From positions 5,446,375 through 5,510,374 of the forward strand of contig CM039502.1 of the NCBI GenBank assembly GCA_022432975.1: a stretch of DNA of 64,000 nucleotides. The letters run 5' to 3'. The stretch's first letter is position 1. Every line of letters starts with the position of its first letter. A program made the position numbers and the translations under genes. Shown in pieces: positions 55,701 to 64,000 of the stretch. Origin of the DNA: Begonia masoniana. Taxonomy: Eukaryota > Streptophyta > Magnoliopsida > Cucurbitales > Begoniaceae. The notes under the pieces are model-generated. The model ran no database searches. It worked only from the letters and a program-made list of their open reading frames with translations, and was not told the origin of the DNA.

Positions 55701-58700
55701 TGGAATGAGATATTGCTTTTGCTAATTTGAATTTGAATTAATTTTAATTGAAACATACTTTTTAGTTCTTATCAACGACTAGGATTGAAGAGAATAAGAA
55801 GAAAATGAGAAGTATTCAAAATTTGGCATTTTAAAATGAAATGAGTGTATTATAATATCAACATTTTACTTGAGTAGTATTCCATGGCTATAGTATCCTT
55901 GCCAGAGACACTGAAAAAGGTTAGTGTAATAAAGTATCTTATGACTCAAGTGGTTAAAGCTTTGGCCTTAAGGTATAGTCTCTTGTTGAAATTGAACCAG
56001 ATATTGGAAGGAACTGAGCCTTCTGATAATTTATGCGGCACTGATCTCATTAAATACTTGTATCTAATTAGCTAAGTTGACTCATCATCTGCTAGAAATG
56101 GGTCTAAACTATTTTGAAACAGGCAAAAACATGCGTATTAAGGAGTTTCATAGATTTGTTGAGGCAATGATGGGGACATGATTATGCATCCAAAATTGCA
56201 CGGAAATGCTCATGGACTCTAATTTTAAGCTTTTGACCTTCTTTTCAGGTTGTGGCCAAGACAATCAGATCATGTTTGGATAAGCTGCCTGGCTTTCCTA
56301 GAACACAAATAGGATTTGCAACGTTTGATAGCACAATACATTTTTATAATATGAAGGTAGGAAGTAAAACTATATATTTATTGTCCTTACAATTTCTCTC
56401 TTGATTTGTTAAAAATAAACTGTTGATTTGGCCACTGCAGTCATCTTTGACTCAGCCACAAATGATGGTGGTATCGGATTTAGATGACGTATTTGTCCCA
56501 TTACCAGATGATCTCTTGGTCAACTTGTCTGAATCAAGAAGTGTGGTGGAAACGTTTCTAGATAGCCTGCCTTCTATGTTTCAGGACAATGTGAATGTTG
56601 AATCTGCTTTTGGTCCTGCATTGAAAGCAGCATTTATGGTTATGGTGCGTTGGCTACCCACTAGTAGTTTAATATTCTTTTATCAATTAGTAACCTTTTA
56701 CCTTTAGTTCTAACTCAGTTATCCAAATTTTCTATCTACTCTGCAATTGATTTATACTTGTAGGGCTGAAACGTTTGCTTTATACGTTGTACTCCTATCC
56801 TCTTTTTTTTTACAGAGTCCACTGGGGGGAAAATTGTTAATATTTCAAAACACACTTCCTTCTCTTGGTGTTGGTCGCCTGAAATTGAGAGGAGATGATC
56901 TTCGCATTTACGGAACTGACAAAGAACCTGCATTGAGAGTACCGGAAGATCCATTCTACAAGCAAATGGCTGCAGAATTTACAAAGTTTCAGATTGGAGT
57001 CGATATCTTTGCATTTAGTGATAGATACACAGACATAGCCTCCTTGGGTACTTGGACGAGGCTTTATTTATTTTATCATAGTTTGACATGGAATGGTCAA
57101 AATAGTATCCCGTTGCATTTTTTTAGTGCGTTGCAAATAAGAGGAATATGGTGCTTTTTGAGGAGGAAACTTTAATAGATGAGTACTTTAGATGATTTTT
57201 TTGACGTACCATTATGTATGAGGGACTTTGTTAGTGTTTTTGAGCATTCTTGTAGATTTTCTCAAGGATGTTGAGCTTTTCTTTTTATAGCCCTCTTTTT
57301 TTATATATAATCTCTCTCTTAATATTATTTTTTTAGTTACTTATAAAACAAATTTATATTGCGATTTGCAAAGAGTAGTCATTTGATACCAATAAAGTGT
57401 TAGTTAGTTAACACTACATAATTTTCTTGAGCAACTTATATGTTGAGTGTAGTTATTAAAGGTTAGTTCTATCATCAGATACAAACTAATTTATTGAACC
57501 TCCAATAGATGGCCTTTTCTTAATATTTATATGCTATTAATATATAGCATATAACCAAGTAGAATCTTCCAGTTCCGTAGTTTTGCTATGTGAGATTGAT
57601 TAAGTGATAAGAGTTTATCAACCCTTCATGTGTTTGTCTTATTTGATCTATGTCTGTCTCATGTAGGTGCTTTGGCAAAGTATACTGGAGGTCAGGTGTA
57701 TTATTATCCTGGGTTCCAATCTGCCATTCACGGGGAGAAGTTGAGACATGAATTGGCCAGAGACCTTACAAGAGAAACTGCTTGGGAAGCTGTATTGCGC
57801 ATAAGATGTGGAAAAGGTCAATGTCTAAACAATGCTTTTCTTAGGAAAATATTGTAATCTGAATTAGAAGTTAATGATTGGTTTTTTGTTTTTCTCAGGA
57901 GTTCGCTTTACATCTTATCATGGGAATTTTATGTTAAGGTCCACTGATTTACTGTCACTTCCGGCTGTAGATTGCGATAAAGCATTTGCAATGCAGTTAT
58001 CTCTTGAAGAGACATTACTGACAACACAGACAGTATATTTTCAAGTTGCTTTGCTGTATCCTCTTTATGTATAAATACTTAATATTCTCACAAAAAACCG
58101 TATGGCTTCACTATTCTTATTAAAAAGTTTATAAATAGCATATGATGTAATTCAAACTTACCAAAACCATATAATTTGAGCTAAATCATATTATAACATG
58201 TTCTTGTTTAAAATATGAAAATGTTTCTGTTTATGTGTTCTATTTCTCAGTCATGGAGGGAAAAATGTGGCGTGCTGAAAACAATATGATTCTTCTCAAG
58301 TATTGTGATTTATTTTTAATGTATGTATTAGTTCAATTTGGTGCTTGTTTTTTTATGTCAAAAGGCAATATGCCTGTTATGGTAGTGACTGAAAGGCCTT
58401 GACTAGGCAAAGATACACTGCTTCTTGTGGAGAGCGACGTATCAGAGTACATACGGCAGCGGCACCGGTGGTTACAGATTTGGGAGAGATGTATCGGCAG
58501 GCTGATGTTGGTGCAGTACTTTCCTTATTTTCTAGGCTAGGTATATCAAAGAGAGATGTCTATTATGGTCATGTCATTTCAGCTGGACCAAGTGGATGCT
58601 GAGAATTTAATTGACTGTTTTTTCATTCTATTTGCATAGATTTTGATATTCCTCACGCTTATTGAAATTACATGCAGCAATTGAGAAGACATTGTCTCAT

Positions 58701-60316
58701 AAGCTGGAAGATGCACGGACATCTGTACAACAAAGAATAGTAAAAGCATTAAGAGAATATCGGAATCTTTATGCTGTGCAACATCGCTTGGGAGGCAGGC
58801 TGATATATCCTGAGTCTTTGAGGTTCTTGCCTTTGTATGGATTAGCGCTATGTAAGTCAGTAGCCCTTCGGGGTGGATATGCTGATGCTTCCCTTGATGA
58901 ACGCTGTGCATCTGGTCACTCAATGATGATAATGCCTGTTAGTAATTTGTTGAAGCTGTTGTATCCCTCGCTCATTCGACTTGATAACTATCTTTTAAAG
59001 GTAATGAATTTTTCTTTTCTTTGTAGCCTATACTGGGTATTTGCATTGCAGATCTTTAATATCACTTGTGCGTTTTGCATCTGCACTCATCTTCTTAGGG
59101 AACCGACTTTAAAAGCATAGGGGAAAATTTACCTCTTGCTACCGATAGCCTAGACTCCAGAGGCCTGTATTTATATGATGATGGTCTTCGCTTTATTGTA
59201 TGGTTTGGAAGGGCTCTTTCACCTGATGTGGCTATGAATCTACTTGGCACTGACTTTGCAACAGAATTGTCAAAGGTATATCAATGTCATTGTCATATCT
59301 TCTTAAACAGGGAAGAATTTTTTCTGATTGTAAACCTTTGCGGAGCTATGCAAATTTGATTGGGAGAGAATGAGTCTTATTGATGAGCCTTGTTTATAGG
59401 TTTTGGTTAGTGAGCAAGTGGACCTATAGGTTATCCAATTTGTGTACGTTTCCCCCTGCCCGAGTCATTATTACACATTAGTTAATGATAACAAATAGGG
59501 GAAATGTTTAGGGATAGAAAGAGAAAAAGTGAGGCATTGTTTGAAAGTCATTGTCATATTAATTTAGTCTAGCACTTTCTTGTTAACTCCTGAGATGCTT
59601 CGTGTTGATGATATTTTAATTTTGTCCTTTTATATAATTTGAACCCATTTTTACAGCCTATGCAAATTACTCAAAAAGTAAAAAATTTTGTATCAAATTG
59701 GTTGATCTACTAAACCTGTGGCATTGGCATGGTCACAATAAAGTGGCGCCACCAATGGCCCCCTAAAATATCGATTCTACTTTAGAAAAATTATTTATGT
59801 AATGGATCTGCATGTGGTCCTAATGACTATGCAGCTTCTATCTGCAATTAATTTTAAATATTAAAAAACTTCCAAGATTATGTTGTGGAAAAGTAGTTTT
59901 TGCGTTTAAAATGATGTCTCTACGCGTGAATTTGAGTGTTCCCTGTTTTTCTCTACGCGTGAATTTGAGTGTTCCCTGTTTTTATTTAGTTGACGAATCT
60001 TATTTGCTCTCATTCTACTCCCTTGGTGGTTTTCTTTTTTCTAAGATATTTTGTTGCTTTTATTTTTGTCTTTGAAAATCAGGTAATTCTCTCCCGACAT
60101 GACAATGAAATGTCGAAGAAGTTGACGACGGCACTCGACAAATTTAGAGAACGCGATCCTTCGTATTATCAGCTCTGTCATCTTGTTCGACAGGGTGAAC
60201 AACCCAGAGAAGGCTTCCTACTCCTCACAAATCTTGTAGAGGAGCAGATGGGTGGTACTAATGGTTATGTTGATTGGATTTTACAAATGCACAGACAAGT
60301 CCAGCAAAATGCATAA
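52748..60316 (+). CDS. SEC24: COPII coat protein SEC24-like (CEF / At4g32640 type)
   Basis: The cargo-binding subunit of the COPII inner coat, which with SEC23 and SAR1 forms ER-to-Golgi vesicles. Twelve coding exons give 1015 aa: 52748-53752, 53834-53972, 54348-54538, 56249-56356, 56441-56644, 56816-57047, 57667-57816, 57899-58055, 58413-58540, 58678-59000, 59099-59275 and 60083-60316. All phases agree with GT-AG introns. Order: Pro/Gln/Ser-rich disordered N-terminus (~1-250), zinc finger with C-R-R-C and C-S-I-C (exon 2), trunk (von Willebrand A-like, F-L-I-D-V-S, exons 3-7), beta-sandwich, helical region (exon 10) and gelsolin-like end (exons 11-12). The length is slightly below the Arabidopsis homologues as I recall them. 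Intron 3 is long (1.7 kb) and holds a hAT MITE. Confidence 0.94.
54617..55012. mobile_element. hAT MITE in a SEC24 intron
   Basis: A 396-bp element with perfect 12-bp terminal inverted repeats: TAGGGGTGGGCA at 54617-54628 and TGCCCACCCCTA at 55001-55012. Flanking 8-mers CCATAGAT (54609-54616) and CCTTAGAT (55013-55020) match 7 of 8. The subterminal parts are rich in AACCG/CGGTT words. It has no transposase. It lies about 80 bp past the exon 3 donor. Confidence 0.85.
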
Positions 60317-61110
60317 TATACAGGTATAACACACCCCACATTTGGTATCACTATTTAGTTAAAATATATTGAAGAAACGATCTGATCTTTTTTCTGGGAA
60401 TTCATCTAATTTTTCTGGGAATTTCCTCTTTTGGAAAATTCGGTAGCTTGATGAGAATCGCTCTTTAAGAGAAGGATGAAACCATTCCTGGTTAATCTTA
60501 TACGATATAATTATTTTGTTTATCATATCAGGTGAAAGTCGTAACGCAACAGAAGTGATCGATGATTATTTCGTCCCGTTTGGACGAGTTATTGGAAATT
60601 CGATCTAGACAAGAATTTTAAGACAGTATTTTTCCAATTATTGATGGATACCGAGAGAGATCATGTTGCTTTCGCTTATGTAAAAACGGTACCAAATTTT
60701 TGTGTTTGATATTTTTTTTTTGTCCGTAACTTAGTTGCATTTTATTTAGTCGTCCATGATCATAGCATCCAGCGACTCTTTTGATATTATTTGGTTCTAT
60801 ACATTGTATAATTTGGGTGAATTATTCATTTTTTTTTTATTATTTTTTTTCTTCTGTTTTTTCAAGTTCTTGCCCTTCTTTAACTTGCTTTAAGAGTTGT
60901 CTAAATTGAGAGGGATACAGTAGCTAAATGGCGTGTAACGTTGATTGTTAATAGTATATGTTATTAGTAACAGATTAAAACGTGACAAAACTGAATTGAA
61001 CGTGTGAAAAAAAATAAGGAAAAAACAATTGGCTCTGCTCATCTTTCTGTTTTGGCTTAGACTCTAGGCTTGACTTGCTACATAACGGGCCAAACGAGTG
61101 GGATGTCCCT
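60317..61110. other. SEC24 3' flank
   Basis: 3' UTR and AT-rich spacer. No gene recognised. Confidence 0.45.
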
Positions 61111-61117
61111 TTTGATT

Positions 61118-61715
61118 AAGGTGTTCATGGTCTGATTTGATTCAGTTTTGTATGGAACTGAACCAAACTAGTGGAGATCAATGCTGATAAATTTGAAAAT
61201 GAAACCAGATTTTCTGGTGCAAGAACCGAACCTAAGATCACAGTTCGGTTCCAGTTTCGGTTATGGTTTTGTTGTTAATACAAATATAGATAATGAGATT
61301 AACAAAAATTAGTATAAAAATTTGAAAGCTAAATTCAATATTAAATTAAATTAACTAAATTTTTAAATCTTCTAATAATATATAATTCAAAATTTAATTC
61401 TCATTATCTCCAACTATCATTAATTTTATTACTTATTAGTAATAATAAAATTATAATTAAACATAATTAATTATATTAAATATTACCAAAATAGATTCCA
61501 AAAATTTAATCAAAATTTTCAATTCATCAAAACTAAAAATGATTATTATTTTTAAAGTCTAATAATAATTATGTTATTTTTGGTTTTGCCTACGTCAACC
61601 CGAAACCGAATTGAATTTTATCGATTTTTAAATTTTAGAACCGAAAGTCGTTTCGATAAACTTTGAAAACCAAACCGATCGATTGTCGGTTCCGGATTGG
61701 ATTTGGAACGCCCCC
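61118..61715. mobile_element. Probable hAT-like element, degraded
   Basis: Begins near TTAAGGTGTTCATGG and ends near GGAACGCCCCCTATTTTTAA. The outer ~130 bp at each side are rich in GGTTCGGTT/AACCGAA words and the middle is AT-rich. The ends are too diverged to fix a duplication. Confidence 0.4.
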
Positions 61716-61879
61716 TATTTTTAAACACGCCTACTTTAGATCTGATAGCAAGTTTATAACCCAAATATATTGGAATTGGATCGTTAGTCAAAATAAATAA
61801 GTAAAAATTGATTAATTTTGTAAAAAATTGATATTTTTTTTATGGATTTATTTTTTTAATGACTGAAAGTGAAATCAAG

Positions 61880-62962
61880 GACGTGGACGTGGACGAAGGA
61901 CCCATTCAACGAGATAAATCTATTGAACCCTGCGGCCTTCCCGATAGCGACTCCGACTGTTTCAAGATTAAGAGCTTCTTGGGTGGCTTCCATTGTTGAA
62001 TCCAACACTAAGCTCGTTGAGTTTTTTTAATTCTGTGATTCGCTTTGTAAACGCTGTTTGTCTTCTTAGAAAATCACGGAAAGCGATGTAGACTGGTTGA
62101 AAAGTAGCCTATGCTTTTTTTTTTTTGGGTTGCTGAAATCGTATGCATGATGTTGACTCTGTTTTTCAACGTAGGAGAAGCGAGTATTTTAGTTCAAACA
62201 GGTGCAATGCATCGTTTACTTTGATCAATCGGGATTCTTGACGGTTGGGTGACGACTTCCACCTGTTCTCGTATTTTCTTAAAAATCAACCAGAGTTTTT
62301 GCATGCGCTTCTCTTTTCTCATATTGAATCTCTATATGTATGTAGTTGTTTCATGCTTCTTAGTGAACCATTTTTTTCCCCTTTTCCTGTTCCTTGGTTA
62401 TCATTCTTGCTTGATTAATATCAACTAGTTTCATTTTTCGCCATAAGCCTTCTTTATTACTATATGTTGAATATTACATATACTCTGAATTTCTAAGTTG
62501 AGAAAGATAATTGATATCTGTTTAATATTATTGTTTTGCGTCGCATTATCCATACGAGGCTCTGCTTCCAAGGGTCCAAAAGATTATATCAACTAAGAAA
62601 ATTCAAATAATTCATTCATCACCACATGAAGTTTTTAATTGGGGCAGTAATTTGATTTGCCAAGAGGGTAGAGAAGATATGAGGGAAGATCATGTGTTAT
62701 TTAGCAATTTAGTGAGAAACCTTCTCTTTTCTTGCTAATGTTAGATTACAGATGCAATTTAATCAAACTCCTCAATGCAGTTGACGTAATTGAATACTAT
62801 TACCTTCGTGACACTTGATTTTTGTGCTAAAGTTAATCCTATTTGTACAGCCTTTAGAGTAAGCCCGTTGAGAAACTTTTGAACTGGATTTTGGCTCTGA
62901 TGTTCCTCATTTTTACTCTGCATTTTTTTTTCGTTGTCCAGATTCATTAGTTATTACCTGCG
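61880..62962 (+). other. Promoter and 5' UTR region of the last gene
   Basis: A GC-richer stretch at about 61880-62020 looks like a transcribed leader, followed by T-rich, intron-like sequence up to the start codon at 62963. Exon limits are not determined. Confidence 0.35.
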
Positions 62963-64000
62963 ATGGGCTTGAGTGAAACAGTAGAACCACACAACGATGA
63001 GGATCAAACTAACAAGAAATTGACTATTACATTGCATTCTTTTTCTGATCTCACCTATATGTCCCCTGTGGTATTCTTATACCTCCTGAAAGAATGTTAT
63101 GTCCGTGGTAAGATCTCTCTTTTTATGTTCACCAACTGTTCCGTGTAGCCTGACTCTCTTTCTGTTTTTCTTTTCTTGAAATTTATGAGCTCACCTTGCA
63201 CATAAAAAATTCTAAAGCTACTGTTCTCTTTTCAGTTTTCTACATCATTCACTTTTTTGTGCCTCTTTGTGCATGATGAAACTTGTCTTTTTCTACTTTC
63301 AGCTGATGGGATATGATTGCCATCATCCTTATTTTCTTAGTAGTTAATCTACCTTTTCTCTTTTGAAATATTCTTTGGAAAGGGACTCGTTCCATTTTGC
63401 ACCTTGGTAACACTCTTGTTTAAAAAATTATTGATTTTTCCCGAATTTGCAATTCCTCAAGGATTGACATGTCATCAAGCTAGGAAGATAACCCTTGTCT
63501 GATAGATTTTACATATTTTGGCTGTATTTTTGTTTTGGGATCTTTGGAATTATGAGAAATGGGTTGTATTTTCAAGGATACTGAGTTGAGGTTGACAAGC
63601 TTTAAGAGTTTTTCTTCAGTGTGGATAGATCTATCAAATAAATTTTCATATAGTTTTAGCTGCGGTCAAGTTGTAGTATTGTGTATTATTTTTAAATGTT
63701 CCTGAGGAAAACTCTTTCTGCATTTTTGGCTTTGCCCCGCTATGTCTTTTCTTAAATTAATTTTATTTCTGGAAAAAAATTGCATACAAGAATTACAGAA
63801 GTGGGTGCACATGGATATTTGGTTGGTAAATGTTTGCATTTGTTTTAATAGGATCATGTAAAGCAACAAAGAAGTTCCGAGCTCTTCAACATCAAGTTCA
63901 TCAAGTACTACATAATGGTCCCCAACCAGGACCAGCTACTTTTATAGCTAATTGTCTCTATGTCTTGCCTACATTTGGATTATTTTGTGAAGGGTTCAGT
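62963..64000 (+). CDS. 5' part of a conserved plant gene, possibly MUT-7-like 3'-5' exonuclease (partial)
   Basis: Two coding exons are visible: 62963-63107 and 63852 to the window edge, joined in phase (codon split one plus two) and still open at 64000. The ~98 visible residues have a short acidic N-terminus, then L-H-S-F-S-D-L-T-Y-M-S-P-V-V-F-L-Y-L-L-K-E-C-Y and, after the intron, F-R-A-L-Q-H-Q-V-H-Q-V-L and P-G-P-A-T-F. From memory this resembles the N-terminus of plant exonuclease mut-7 homologues (helical repeats before an exonuclease domain), but the catalytic domain is beyond the window, so the name is tentative. Confidence 0.5.

Overview
The window is plant nuclear DNA, almost certainly from a eudicot. 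It is AT-rich, its genes have many short exons with GT-AG introns, and it holds plant-specific families: a Sirevirus-type Copia retrotransposon, a nuclear-envelope-associated protein (NEAP), an X8/CBM43 cell-wall protein and a pollen-type polygalacturonase. I cannot name the species. Exons were assembled by hand from splice sites, reading frame and family resemblance.

Region 1 (1-9220) is one complete LTR retrotransposon on the minus strand. It has a perfect 5-bp target duplication (GCTTG at 1-5 and 9216-9220), LTRs of about 1.15 kb that differ by about 7 substitutions and one indel, a Met-tRNA-type primer site, several polypurine tracts, gag-pol, and a third env-like frame. It is young but defective: two in-frame stops interrupt gag-pol and the RNase H tail is missing. 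Its LTRs carry a row of short hairpins whose stems differ while their 5-base loops are nearly constant. This is the most unusual structure in the window.

Region 2 (9633-19606), minus strand: a 10-exon 26S proteasome ATPase RPT5 gene and a 4-exon polygalacturonase. RPT5 introns hold a tandem array of miniature LTR elements (four 113-bp LTRs) and a hAT-like element carrying a receptor-kinase gene fragment. A solo LTR and hAT-like repeats lie between the two genes.

Region 3 (20216-27476): two tandem ribosomal protein eL18 genes (plus strand), both apparently functional, with a tract suggesting gene conversion; then a soluble epoxide hydrolase (minus).

Region 4 (27540-39644): two long-inverted-repeat Mutator-like MITEs with 9-bp target duplications, a thioredoxin-like gene (plus), a NEAP gene with a one-base frameshift (plus), and an X8-domain GPI-anchored protein (minus) whose proline-rich linker is a 24-bp minisatellite of about 46 units that is itself frameshifted.

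Region 5 (41000-64000): Copia and LTR-element relics, a receptor-like kinase of the At5g18500/At2g42960 type (plus), a small secreted-peptide gene (minus), a tRNA-like/SINE-head sequence, another foldback element, a 12-coding-exon SEC24 COPII coat gene (plus) with a hAT MITE in an intron, and the first two coding exons of a further gene that runs off the window.

The host genes are unrelated housekeeping and cell-wall genes, as is normal for a plant chromosome arm. There is no operon logic. The recurrent theme is small non-autonomous transposons sitting in introns and spacers.
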